DNA of 19,063 nucleotides from Nitrososphaerota archaeon (GTDB lineage: Archaea; Thermoproteota; EX4484-205; JAAOZO01). The position numbers and the translations under genes were made by a program. Below the pieces are notes generated by a model. That model worked only from the letters and a program-made list of their open reading frames with translations. It was not told the origin of the DNA and made no database searches. Of the stretch, positions 6,031-14,732 are shown piece by piece; position 1 is the first letter of the stretch; every line of letters begins with the position of its first letter. The stretch covers positions 1 to 19,063 of the forward strand of contig JAAOZO010000130.1 of assembly GCA_011605715.1 (NCBI GenBank). Reading direction: 5' to 3'.

Positions 6031-9018
6031 ATGTGCAAACAAAATTGGATTTACTTTTTCTACTTGCTCGTAGCTGTTGCTTTGTTCTCTAAAAACATCC
6101 TTGCAACGGTTTATGAAAATTACGACGTCTACGTTCAAGTAAATGTTCAATCTCCTTCTCAAACAATAAGGGTTGTGGTTGAAGTAATAAAGCCAAACGT
6201 TACTTTAAGCCCAGACCACGACTCTTTGCTTTGGTACGCTGACGTAGTAATAAACGGCGTACGCTACAACGAAGCAGTAGCTGGTGGAGACGAGGCAATA
6301 AACAAAAAGTACTTCAACTTTACATTTACTCCAGGCCAATCATATACTCCAAAGGTAGTTGACTACAGCCAAGTATCTTTCTACATAGAAGCAAACTGGA
6401 ACAGGTGGGGGCAAAACACAAATCCCTTAGCTCTGCAGCACTACTACGTTCATATAATTCCTTCTTACTATGTAAACGTAGTTTCTTCATATGGAAAAAC
6501 TTCTGGTTCTGGATACTACAAGGCTGGCTCAGAAGTTACTCCTTCTTTAGATACAAATGAAGTTCTTTTTAACAATGGAACTAAGCTTATATTAGCTGGA
6601 TGGAAGGTGAGCGATGGTCTTGGAAATTCGTTTACAATAGCTCCAAAAGGCTCTTTTACAGTAAAACAAGTGTCTACAGTAGAAGCAATTTGGAAAAAAT
6701 ACTTCTTCGTAAAGTACAACGATATATTTAACAACACTGCAGTGTGGAAAGAAGCAAACTCATACGTAACATTTTCAACAAAATCTGAAGTCTACGTAAC
6801 TCAAGATACGCGATACAAATTTGTTAAGTTTGTAGTTAATAGTACTTCTCAGGATATACTTCAAAATCCATACACATGTGTTCTTTCTTCTCCAATCTAT
6901 GTGGAAGGTATATATAAAGAAGAGTTCAAGGTATCTATTATGTCAATATTTGGCACCGTAAGTGGTTCATCGAGTGGATGGTATGAAGATGGTTCGTTAG
7001 TTAATTGTTCTATCTTCCCAACCATGATTAATGCTTCAAAAGAAGAGCGGTTCAGATTCATAAAATGGTCTGTCGATATTCCTACATATGTTCATTCACC
7101 TCTTCAAATAAATGCAACTTGGATTAAAGAAGTATTCATTCAAGTTAGTAAGTACGATAACAGTAGCTATATAGTATACGGTTGGTACTCCGTAGGTTCG
7201 GTTTTAAACTTTGAGACAGCTAACGTACTAGACTTTGGAAACAATACAAGATCTGTTTTTGTAAAGTGGAGCGATGGAGAAACTAAGAATTCACGATATC
7301 TAATTGTTTCGCAACCGATGCATGTATATGAGGTTAGATCTGTTGACTACCTTCTTACTTTTGAACCGTTTTATCCTGTGTTTAAAGTTTGTAACAACAC
7401 GTTGTCTAGTAGTGCAGAGTGGATAAGGAAAGATACTGCAGTTGAAGTTTCAGTAAGTTCTAATGTTTATGAAGTTGCAAAAGGAAAAAGGTATAGGTTC
7501 TTATACTACGAGAATCCTGCTTCTAATTCTTCCTCAGTTTTATTTGTAATGAGTAAGCCAATCACTGTAAGATCTCTTTGGCTTACAGAATATTATATTA
7601 ACTTTACTTCTTCATTCTCATTTTCAAAGGATTCTGGTTGGTACCCGGAAGGGTCAAAAGTTTATCCATCTGTTGAAAGCAAAACAATTGAAAAAGGAAA
7701 CATAAGATGGGTCTTTGTAGGCTGGAGTGTTCAAGTTCCAATAGTTGTTAATTCCCCAAAGGAGGTTTCTGCTCTTTGGAGGAAACAAGTTTATGTAGAA
7801 GTAACTTCAGAGTATTCAGTTGTTGAAGGCTCTGGTTGGTATAATGAAAGTAGTTTGGTTAAGTTAACTACGGATAAAACAAAAGTTACCTTAAGAAATG
7901 GCACTACACTTATCTTCTTTGGCTGGTTAGTCAATAACTCTTTTGTAACTCAAAAAAATGAAATTCTAGTTAGTGGTCCTACAACAATAAAAGCAGTATG
8001 GGAGGTAGTTGTAGAGAATCAAAATTCCAACAAAAACACTAGTAGCACCTATGAAAGTAGTCGTCATGAAACTAACTCAAGTTTAGACCAAAACAAAGAT
8101 GAAACAACACAAGAAAATAAGGCTAACTCATTAAAACTTTACAAAGTTGTTGTTCTTTCGAATTTTTCAGAACCAATGGGCTCAGGAAATTACGCCGAAG
8201 GCGAAATTGCTAAAGTCTATTTATCTAACTATACTGTCTACATTGGTAATTCCATTAGGTACGTTTTTAGTCGTTGGGACTTCATGGAAAGTGGATTTTC
8301 TACAGAAAATAAATCTCTTTTGATAAATGTAAACTCAAATTTAACTGTTGTCGCACTTTGGAAGAAACAAGTCTTTATAAACGGCACTTGGTACGATGAA
8401 GATAAGTTTGTTTTGCTTCGCGCATCTACATTTAAGGATATAACTAACTTTACAAGGAAAAGATTTGTCTTCTGGTTGCTGAAGAATGGAAGCAAGCTTA
8501 TTTCGAACGAAATCTTGCTTAAAGCAAGTGATGCTTTGGAAGCGAAAAACATCTATGTTACTGAAAGCGCGCTTCTTTTTGAGCTGCATAGCTCTAACTT
8601 AAAGAAGGTTAACATTTCATTAAGTCTCAGTAACAGTTCTAAGGTTACTTTAGAAGTTTGCAACGGTACCAAACTTTGGTTCAGTAACGATACTATACTT
8701 ACTTTACAACTTTTTAATGATTCGCTTAACAAAGTAGCAATAAACGGAACAAAAGTAGATGAACTTAAGTTAGATATGGCTCAGCCAAAGTTAGTTGTAT
8801 TCTCTGCACTAATGGCTTCAAAGAATGATACTTCTAACTTCAAACAGAATGCAACTCCATCGCAAAACATCGTTGCTCAAGTTGTATTAATTTCTTCTGT
8901 TGCTCTCAACTTATACTTTATCTTTTCTAGATTTCTTCTGCCATTTTATCAAAAAATTTCACTAAAACAAAAAGTACATGAAAAATTGCTCACAAGAGCT
9001 ATAAAAAAGAAATATTAA
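6031..9018 (+). CDS. Large anchored surface protein with InlB-B-like repeats
   Basis: A 995-residue secreted protein. It has a signal peptide (hydrophobic core IYFFYLLVAVALF, likely cleavage after NILA, residue 25) and a C-terminal membrane anchor at about 946-970 followed by a basic tail. After an N-terminal beta-rich domain (26-145) come about eight repeats of 65-80 residues (roughly 147-224, 225-297, 298-366, 367-437, 438-518, 519-585, 586-658, 703-779) plus a partial copy. Each has the pattern GSGWY.EGS.V, a YRF..W strand and a terminal V.ALWKK. This matches the divergent InlB B-repeat ('bacterial repeat') family. A low-complexity N/S/T/E linker (661-700) splits the array. N-glycosylation sequons are numerous. 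Likely a stalk-like S-layer-associated or adhesive protein; its exact role is unknown. It ends five bases from a convergent CBS gene. Confidence 0.85.
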   Translation: MCKQNWIYFFYLLVAVALFSKNILATVYENYDVYVQVNVQSPSQTIRVVVEVIKPNVTLSPDHDSLLWYADVVINGVRYNEAVAGGDEAINKKYFNFTFTPGQSYTPKVVDYSQVSFYIEANWNRWGQNTNPLALQHYYVHIIPSYYVNVVSSYGKTSGSGYYKAGSEVTPSLDTNEVLFNNGTKLILAGWKVSDGLGNSFTIAPKGSFTVKQVSTVEAIWKKYFFVKYNDIFNNTAVWKEANSYVTFSTKSEVYVTQDTRYKFVKFVVNSTSQDILQNPYTCVLSSPIYVEGIYKEEFKVSIMSIFGTVSGSSSGWYEDGSLVNCSIFPTMINASKEERFRFIKWSVDIPTYVHSPLQINATWIKEVFIQVSKYDNSSYIVYGWYSVGSVLNFETANVLDFGNNTRSVFVKWSDGETKNSRYLIVSQPMHVYEVRSVDYLLTFEPFYPVFKVCNNTLSSSAEWIRKDTAVEVSVSSNVYEVAKGKRYRFLYYENPASNSSSVLFVMSKPITVRSLWLTEYYINFTSSFSFSKDSGWYPEGSKVYPSVESKTIEKGNIRWVFVGWSVQVPIVVNSPKEVSALWRKQVYVEVTSEYSVVEGSGWYNESSLVKLTTDKTKVTLRNGTTLIFFGWLVNNSFVTQKNEILVSGPTTIKAVWEVVVENQNSNKNTSSTYESSRHETNSSLDQNKDETTQENKANSLKLYKVVVLSNFSEPMGSGNYAEGEIAKVYLSNYTVYIGNSIRYVFSRWDFMESGFSTENKSLLINVNSNLTVVALWKKQVFINGTWYDEDKFVLLRASTFKDITNFTRKRFVFWLLKNGSKLISNEILLKASDALEAKNIYVTESALLFELHSSNLKKVNISLSLSNSSKVTLEVCNGTKLWFSNDTILTLQLFNDSLNKVAINGTKVDELKLDMAQPKLVVFSALMASKNDTSNFKQNATPSQNIVAQVVLISSVALNLYFIFSRFLLPFYQKISLKQKVHEKLLTRAIKKKY

Positions 9019-9023
9019 TCCTT

Positions 9024-9398
9024 TTATAGCAAGTTTCTTATTAGTTCTTTTTCTGTTACTATTCCAACTGCCTTGTTGTCTTTCATAACAACTACTCTTC
9101 TTATTCCCTTCTCTTTCATTAAGGTTATTGCTTTTATAATAGAGGCATCTGGATCTACGGTTATCAACGGTTTACTCATTATCTCCCCACAACGAGTTTT
9201 ATTAGGGTCTCTTCCTTCATAAATTATCCTTTTTATCAGGTCTCTCTCAGTTATTATTCCTTCCGTTTTTCCACCCACGTTTACTAAAACTGCGCCTATC
9301 TCGTGATTTATCATCTTAGAAACAGCCTCTGAAATTGGGTCCGTTGAGAGAACACTGATAACAGGATAAGACATTACATCTTTAACTTTCTTTTCCAA
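9024..9398 (-). CDS. Two-CBS-domain protein
   Basis: A 124-residue stand-alone Bateman module. The first CBS repeat spans about residues 5-62 (VKDVMSYPVISV to GIITERDLIKRII) and the second 66-123 (GEIMSKPLITVDPDASI to GIVTEKELIRNLL). Such proteins usually bind AMP/ATP or S-adenosyl ligands and regulate partners; none is identifiable here. The start is TTG at 9398: an in-frame ATG only occurs within the conserved VKDVMS motif, and a strong Shine-Dalgarno GGAGGTG (9406-9412) sits about seven bases upstream. That makes it one of the few genes here with an obvious leader. It is convergent with the 995-residue surface protein gene and divergent from the 875-residue one. Confidence 0.93.
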   Translation of the reverse strand: MEKKVKDVMSYPVISVLSTDPISEAVSKMINHEIGAVLVNVGGKTEGIITERDLIKRIIYEGRDPNKTRCGEIMSKPLITVDPDASIIKAITLMKEKGIRRVVVMKDNKAVGIVTEKELIRNLL

Positions 9399-9405
9399 AA
9401 TACCC

Positions 9406-9412
9406 CACCTCC
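9406..9412 (-). promoter_or_regulatory. Shine-Dalgarno that sets a TTG start
   Basis: Minus-strand GGAGGTG is complementary to the 16S rRNA 3' end and sits about seven bases before the TTG at 9398. Most other genes in the window lack such a site and look leaderless. Confidence 0.75.
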
Positions 9413-9517
9413 ATTTCTTTTTACAAATATTTATTTAGTAAGATCTATTAATAACTTTTTACTATTTTTTTATCTATAAAATACTCTACGTCCTTAAACT
9501 ATGGTAAGCCTAAACCC

Positions 9518-9525
9518 TTATAAAC
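9518..9525 (+). promoter_or_regulatory. TATA box of the 875-aa surface protein gene
   Basis: TTATAAAC, preceded by a C-rich/A-rich possible BRE (AAACCC), predicts a transcript start near 9549, nine bases before the ATG at 9558. Confidence 0.6.
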
Positions 9526-9557
9526 ATTGAGTCTCAAAGTTAGACAAGCGAACTGGT

Positions 9558-12185
9558 ATGCAAGCCTGCTTTACAACACGCGATGAGAAGTTCTTAAGGC
9601 TACTAGCTGGGCTTGTTTTTATGGTTTTTGTAATTTTTGTTTTGGATTTTTTTAAGGTTGCATTTGCAGAACCACAATTTTTCCTCCGCCAAGTTTATAG
9701 CCAAAATTTTGATTATGGCTTAGGAGAATTTAAGATGTACCCTTCAAATTCAAGTTCAATAACTTTAGTTTCCTCTTCATCACCACAAGGAGGAAAAGCT
9801 GTTCTTATCAATGGTTCTTCTTTAGTTTCTACTTATATCTACTACGTTAACTCTTCATACAGGTCAACAGTTTCGCTCTCATTTTTTATGAATGTTGTTT
9901 CTCAGCTAGATCCTCAAAAAAATTTTGTGTTTCTAAACTTCAACTACTGCGGAACTAATTTAACACTGTTCGTAAACTCATCTGGATATCTTTCTGCAAA
10001 TAGTTCGAAGATTACTAAATCAATTAATTCTGACTTTAAGATTGCAAAAGAAACTTGGTACTACGTGAACATTACATACTCCATAAACGATAGTTCATTA
10101 ACTCTAATGATGAGAAACTCCTCTTCAATTTACAAAATATTTAAGATTCCCTTCAGTATTAACAGTTATGGGCCGCCTATTCTTGTTTTTTCAATTGGTA
10201 TTCTAGATCCAATAAAAGGCTCTAGAGGTTTATTGTTAGTTGATAGCTTTAATTTTTCTGTTTCTCCAATTCTAAACATCGATCCACCAATAGCACTTCC
10301 TGGCGAAACGTTGCGTGTCAAGGGAGATTATTTCAATGGGTTCGACACTGTAAATATTTCAATATCGTTGAACAGTAAAGAAACACTACTTATATATCCT
10401 GTTCAGACATTCTCAAATGGTAGTTTTCTATTCTCAGTTAAGTTACCTTCAGAAATAGAAAACGGTTTATACAGAGTAGTTGCTTCTCAAAGGTCGATGA
10501 GAGGCGCAGTAGTGTTTCACTTAGGTGTGATAAAGCCACAACCTATTTTAAATAAAACAGTTCCTTTCTCCTTTTGTGGGTACAACTTTAAGCCTAATTC
10601 AAGTGTTATTTTGTCATTATTTTCTGTAACTCCAAGAAGTTACGTCTTAACATTTGGTCGGTTTATGTCCAATAGTAGCGGTACAATAGTTTTTTCCAAT
10701 ATTGTAATTCCGGCTTACCTAAAGTCTGGAAATTACTTTCTATCTATTTCTTCCGATGGTACTTTTGATTATAATTATCACAATTTCACAAAAGACTTTC
10801 AAGTTGCGGTCTACCCTGCCCCTTTAAACGTGTCCATAAGTATGGAGAAAAAAGAATACCTTAGATCTCAACTAGTCGTAATTTATGTTTTTGCAAAGTA
10901 CATCAATGGAACCCCTGTATCTCCTTTTTCTAGGGTGTATGTTGAGGTAATGGGCCCGCAAATACCTGTAGTTGTAAAAACTCAAATGAACTATCTAAGT
11001 TCGATAGATGGTTGGGTCTACTCGTTTAAGTTGCCTCTAGGCTCGCCTCTGGGAAAGAACAATGTTACAGTAACAGTAGATGATCTCTATGGTAACATTG
11101 GGGTAAACAAAACGTTCTTCCTCGTAAAGCCTGGATTGATACAAGTGTCTTCTTCTAACCTTTCTTCTTTCTACGACAGACCTAACTTAGTGAAAGTTTT
11201 CTTTATCTTATCTTATCCTGATGGTTCGCCTGTTAGTAATGGAACTTACTCTATGCTGATTTCAAATTCTGTTTACACGAAGAAATATCTTCTATATTAC
11301 TATTCAAACTATACGTATTGGTTTGGAGAATTTAAGCTAGATCCTTCTGACCCTACAGGAAAATGGAATCTTTCTTTGGTTGGTCAAGATCTTCAAGGCA
11401 ATTTTCTAAGTGAAACCTTTAGTTTTATTGTAAGGCCTTCGACACTTAGCATAGTACTTTTTTCGCCTATAAATTCATCTTACTACAGAACAGAAGAAGT
11501 TTTAATTTCAGCACTTGTTAAGTATACTTCTACTAGTGAGCTATTGACGCGAGGGACCGGCATAGTTTCCTTAAGAAACACGAACTTATCTTACACCTAT
11601 ACTTTAACTTACAACTCTAGCTTTTGGGTATGTTCATTTAAGATCCCAGTCGATATAAAAGCTGGTAGCTACAATCTAACAATTTTTGTAACTGATGAAT
11701 ATTCAAACAATGGTAGTATAACTAAATCAATAGAAATTAAGAATGCCCCTTTAAGAATCGAAGTGAACTTAAGTAAAAGAAGTATACAAGTTGGTTTTGA
11801 TACTGTTAAGATTACAGCTAAAGTTCAGTATCCTGACGGTTCAGCGTTCTCAGATAAGGATGGAAACCTATCAATCGTTGTAGTTATGGGTACAGCTACC
11901 AAGAAACTTCAAGCATACTATACTGGTCAAACTTGGGTTTCATACTTACAAACAAGCCTCTTTGATCCATCTGGTGAGTACCTAATAGACATTAAAGCCG
12001 AAGATAAGTTTGGTAACTATGGTTCGTACGCAACCTCCATAGATGCTTCTCAATTACTAGTAGCCTTATCTTTAGGATTGATTGTTGTAGCCTTTGCCGT
12101 GGTCGTAGCTGTATTCTGGAGGTACACTTCTTCAAGAAAGAGGCCTTCTTCTAAAAAAGAATCCAGTTTCGAATTGTTCTGCTAA
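9558..12185 (+). CDS. Large anchored surface protein, lectin-like plus Ig-like domains
   Basis: An 875-residue secreted protein. It has an N-terminal hydrophobic segment (about 13-36, LLAGLVFMVFVIFVLDFF, likely cleavage after VAFA, residue 37) and a C-terminal anchor (833-853) followed by a short basic tail. Residues about 45-240 resemble a LamG/concanavalin-like beta sandwich (QNFDYGLGEF, then YYVNITYSINDSSLTLMM). About 240-420 looks like one or two TIG/MG2-like domains (PPIALPGETLRVKGDYF). Then come four related Ig-like repeats of about 100 residues (about 425, 530, 640, 735 onward) sharing YPDGSPVS-type loops and an ending such as DLYGNIG or DKFGNYGS. Many N-x-S/T sequons indicate an external location. 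Its stop overlaps by four bases the stop of the convergent Yip1-like gene. Domain labels are inferred from patterns. Confidence 0.83.
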   Translation: MQACFTTRDEKFLRLLAGLVFMVFVIFVLDFFKVAFAEPQFFLRQVYSQNFDYGLGEFKMYPSNSSSITLVSSSSPQGGKAVLINGSSLVSTYIYYVNSSYRSTVSLSFFMNVVSQLDPQKNFVFLNFNYCGTNLTLFVNSSGYLSANSSKITKSINSDFKIAKETWYYVNITYSINDSSLTLMMRNSSSIYKIFKIPFSINSYGPPILVFSIGILDPIKGSRGLLLVDSFNFSVSPILNIDPPIALPGETLRVKGDYFNGFDTVNISISLNSKETLLIYPVQTFSNGSFLFSVKLPSEIENGLYRVVASQRSMRGAVVFHLGVIKPQPILNKTVPFSFCGYNFKPNSSVILSLFSVTPRSYVLTFGRFMSNSSGTIVFSNIVIPAYLKSGNYFLSISSDGTFDYNYHNFTKDFQVAVYPAPLNVSISMEKKEYLRSQLVVIYVFAKYINGTPVSPFSRVYVEVMGPQIPVVVKTQMNYLSSIDGWVYSFKLPLGSPLGKNNVTVTVDDLYGNIGVNKTFFLVKPGLIQVSSSNLSSFYDRPNLVKVFFILSYPDGSPVSNGTYSMLISNSVYTKKYLLYYYSNYTYWFGEFKLDPSDPTGKWNLSLVGQDLQGNFLSETFSFIVRPSTLSIVLFSPINSSYYRTEEVLISALVKYTSTSELLTRGTGIVSLRNTNLSYTYTLTYNSSFWVCSFKIPVDIKAGSYNLTIFVTDEYSNNGSITKSIEIKNAPLRIEVNLSKRSIQVGFDTVKITAKVQYPDGSAFSDKDGNLSIVVVMGTATKKLQAYYTGQTWVSYLQTSLFDPSGEYLIDIKAEDKFGNYGSYATSIDASQLLVALSLGLIVVAFAVVVAVFWRYTSSRKRPSSKKESSFELFC

Positions 12186-13276
12186 ATCATAAGGACAAGA
12201 AGTAGTGCTTGCTGAATGAACACTGCAAGTACCGCCTTTATCCAACTAGTTTCATGAGCCTCTTTTATAAGTATTATTAGTAGTATTGCCTGCCAAATTC
12301 TTGTTATATTTGGCAGTACAATTTCTAAGACTGAACTTAATGTTTTTGGTGTATTCTTTGCTAGTCCTTCGCTGAAGTACTTCATAACGGATACCGGGTC
12401 TGCTCTTGTCTCATTAAAGAAAATAAACCTACTTTCATTTAGCCATAGCACAAAAGTAGTATTGTTTCTTATAGTGTATTGTTCATACTTCGTTCCATTT
12501 TTCCAAACTAAAGCATTGGCGCTTCCGTTGAAGAAAAGAATTTCTGTTCTATTTGGTGACACTATGCTAGTGCCATTACTCCATAAAATCTTTGACCCGT
12601 TTGCTTTGCTCATATCTAAATAGTTCGTTAAGGCAGTGTGAGTTCCATTGGGTAAGATTATTTTTGAATTGCCTAATAAGATCAACTTGTAGTTGCTTGG
12701 CCATAAAATTTTTATTCCATTTGGCCACACGATAAATGATTCATTGTTATGTACCTCATAGTTAATATTAACTGGTGGAACTGAAATCATTAGGACTAGC
12801 CACACGAGCCCAAGAATTACAAATATTATGCTAGCATACGAAATGCCTGAAATAACTGATTTATACTCTGTTGAGCCAAAGAGTATTTTAGATATCAAAA
12901 CTAAAATTATAATTCCTATTAGGATAGATATCATATAAAACATTAGGTTTGTGCTCCAGTAAATTTTTTGTGCATCACTTCTTAGATCATTTAATGTTAA
13001 GGTTTTGTTTACGTTTGGTACGTACAAAGTTAAGTTTCCAGGTCCGTTCATCTTGCTCATTACTACAATTGGCTGAAGAAAAGAAAAAAGCGCCAGTATT
13101 ACAAACATAAGTGGAACTATAAACCAATCTGGGTCCTTAGCAATAAGCCTCATCGCTAACATTGGATTAGAAATTGTTAGTACCATCCTCCTAAGCGTCT
13201 TTATTGGTGCTGGGATTTGTGCTTCTTTTTCTAGCTCGTTCTCAATCGAACTAGAGCCTTTTTGTGATTCGCTCAT
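12182..13276 (-). CDS. Yip1-like membrane protein with octad-repeat ectodomain
   Basis: A 364-residue integral membrane protein with helices at about 52-74, 109-133, 146-168, 325-338 and 346-363. The soluble N-terminus (LEKEAQIPAPIKTLRRMVLTISNPMLAMRLIAKDPDW) and the helix layout resemble prokaryotic Yip1-domain proteins. Between the third and fourth helices lies a 125-residue insertion (169-295), rich in sequons, built of short repeats: VWPNGIKI, LWPSNYKL, ILLGNSKI, ILPNGTHT, then ILWSNGTSI, VSPNRTEI, LFFNGSAN, LVWKNGTK and VLWLNESRF. The NGxxI octads suggest a single-layer or helical beta sheet. TAAATAAAC at about 13304-13312 gives it its own promoter. Role unknown; neighbours imply the envelope. 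Confidence 0.7.
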   Translation of the reverse strand: MSESQKGSSSIENELEKEAQIPAPIKTLRRMVLTISNPMLAMRLIAKDPDWFIVPLMFVILALFSFLQPIVVMSKMNGPGNLTLYVPNVNKTLTLNDLRSDAQKIYWSTNLMFYMISILIGIIILVLISKILFGSTEYKSVISGISYASIIFVILGLVWLVLMISVPPVNINYEVHNNESFIVWPNGIKILWPSNYKLILLGNSKIILPNGTHTALTNYLDMSKANGSKILWSNGTSIVSPNRTEILFFNGSANALVWKNGTKYEQYTIRNNTTFVLWLNESRFIFFNETRADPVSVMKYFSEGLAKNTPKTLSSVLEIVLPNITRIWQAILLIILIKEAHETSWIKAVLAVFIQQALLLVLMI

Positions 13277-13319
13277 TATCTCTTCTACTGGCCATAATAA
13301 GGTGTTTATTTACTTTTCC

Positions 13320-14102
13320 TTACCACTCTAAATCAAAGTTAAACAATCTTGAAGCGTTTTGAGTTGTTTTTTCTGCTACTTCTTCAAGCGAAACTTCTTT
13401 AATCTTAGATATTTCCTGTGCAGATATTATTACATTCTTTGGTTCATTTCTTGTTTTTGGATCTGGAGATAGTACCGGAGCATCAGACTCAAGAAGTAAG
13501 TTCTCCAGTTTTACTGCCTTTACTAATTTTCTCTTTTGTTGCGACCTCACTATTGAGGGAGGAATACTAAAAAAATAGCCATATTTCATGGCTTGAGTTG
13601 CAAATGAGGCTTTTCCGTCAAAGGCATGCAGTATTACCTTCTTAACTTCCATTTCTTTCATGATCTCAATAGCATACTTTCCGGCACTTCTAGAATGAAC
13701 TATTATTGGTAGGTCGAGTTCTTTTGAAAGCTTTGCAAATCCCTTTAAGAACAACTTCATAACTTCTCTTTCTTTATCTTCTTTTCCATAAAAGTAGTCT
13801 AAGCCAACTTCTCCAATAGCAACGATTTTCTTAGAATTTGATACAATAAATTCTCTTATCTTTTCAAAACTTTCATTGCATGTTAGTAAATTCGTTGGAT
13901 GAACTCCTATTGCTGCAAAAACAATACCTTTATACTTTTCAGAAAGCCTAATAACTTCTACTGCATCCTTTAAGTTCTCGGAGTTACTTACTATAGCTAC
14001 AACACCTATGTCGGTAGCTCTTTTAACAACTAAATCTCTGTCTTCCTCAAAAGAAGGGTCTGAAAGGTGGCAATGCACGTCTATTAGTCTGGTCTTTTCC
14101 AT
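13320..14102 (-). CDS. tatD: TatD-family metal-dependent hydrolase (DNase)
   Basis: A 260-residue cytoplasmic TIM-barrel hydrolase of the TatD family, members of which are metal-dependent 3'-5' nucleases acting on DNA. All metal ligands are present: DVHCHL (His10, His12), GEVGLDY (Glu98), VHSR (His136), LHAFDG (His159) and ESDAP (Asp207). Length is standard (about 255-265). The ATG at 14102 is only 16 bases after the adenosine-specific kinase stop, so the two are probably one transcript. The Yip1-like gene follows 43 bases downstream but has its own TATA-like site. Substrate in archaea is less well defined than in bacteria. Confidence 0.95.
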   Translation of the reverse strand: MEKTRLIDVHCHLSDPSFEEDRDLVVKRATDIGVVAIVSNSENLKDAVEVIRLSEKYKGIVFAAIGVHPTNLLTCNESFEKIREFIVSNSKKIVAIGEVGLDYFYGKEDKEREVMKLFLKGFAKLSKELDLPIIVHSRSAGKYAIEIMKEMEVKKVILHAFDGKASFATQAMKYGYFFSIPPSIVRSQQKRKLVKAVKLENLLLESDAPVLSPDPKTRNEPKNVIISAQEISKIKEVSLEEVAEKTTQNASRLFNFDLEW

Positions 14103-14118
14103 CTTTCTTTAAACTTCC

Positions 14119-14613
14119 CTACTTTTTATACCCGATTTTTCTTAAGAACTCATACCTCTCTTTCTTTTCTTTCTCTCCTTCTATGCCCTTGCTTGCCAGT
14201 CCATCTATTACTCCAATTATTCCTCTTCCTCCTTCATGTTCGGCAACTAAAACCTTTACAGGATTACCAGTAGCGCAATAAATGCTTACGACTTCTTCTA
14301 CAGCCTTTATTCTGTTTAGCACATTTATTGGGTAAGCATCTTTAAGCACGATTACGAAGCTATGTCCTGCTGAGATTTTATAGGCTATTTCTGCTGCTCT
14401 TCTTTCTAATTCTTCATCGTTTCCCTCATGTCTAACGAGGGCAGGTCCGCTAGACTCGCAAAATCCAATTCCAAATTTTATTCTAGTTGAAGATGTGATG
14501 AGCGCTTCGTAAAGGTCTTCGACTGTCTTGATGAAGTGTGCTTGACCTATGATTACTTGTTCTCCTTCGAACAGAGAAACTTCAACTACTTTTATACCTG
14601 GTTGATGAGCCAT
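14119..14613 (-). CDS. Adenosine-specific kinase family protein
   Basis: A 164-residue protein of the archaeal/thermophile 'adenosine-specific kinase' family (Pfam Adenosine_kin). The family's characteristic blocks are all visible: GFCESSGPALVRHEGND (residues 50-66), AGHSFVIVLKDAYPINVLN (82-100), SIYCATGNPVKVLVAE (110-125) and GGRGIIGVIDG (128-138). The biochemical function of the family is weakly documented, so the name should be read as a family label. The frame is open upstream to 14772, but I choose the ATG at 14613: the extra 53 residues lack similarity to the family, and a TATA-like TTATTTAAG at 14639-14647 places transcription at about 14616, making it leaderless. It is first in a unit with tatD. 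Confidence 0.9.
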   Translation of the reverse strand: MAHQPGIKVVEVSLFEGEQVIIGQAHFIKTVEDLYEALITSSTRIKFGIGFCESSGPALVRHEGNDEELERRAAEIAYKISAGHSFVIVLKDAYPINVLNRIKAVEEVVSIYCATGNPVKVLVAEHEGGRGIIGVIDGLASKGIEGEKEKKERYEFLRKIGYKK

Positions 14614-14638
14614 AACAGGACTTTCTAATACCCAAAAA

Positions 14639-14647
14639 TTATTTAAG
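14639..14647 (-). promoter_or_regulatory. TATA-like box of the adenosine-specific kinase gene
   Basis: Minus-strand CTTAAATAA lies 26-34 bases before the ATG at 14613, supporting the short start over the open frame that runs to 14772. Confidence 0.5.
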
Positions 14648-14696
14648 ATTTTTTGTAGCATATGATACTTTATTTTATAAATTAAGGAAAGTTTTA

Positions 14697-14707
14697 TTAA
14701 TATAAAA
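14697..14707 (+). promoter_or_regulatory. TATA box of the PAP2-like gene
   Basis: TTAATATAAAA lies 26-36 bases before the ATG at 14733 and predicts a leaderless mRNA. It is divergent from the promoter at 14639-14647. Confidence 0.55.
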
Positions 14708-14732
14708 TTCGTAGCAAAATTGCTCTGATAAG

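Noticed and set aside
8238..8589. Two overlapping minus-strand frames in the 995-residue surface protein gene
   Set aside because: Shadow frames of a long repeat-rich gene; no start signals or recognisable motifs.
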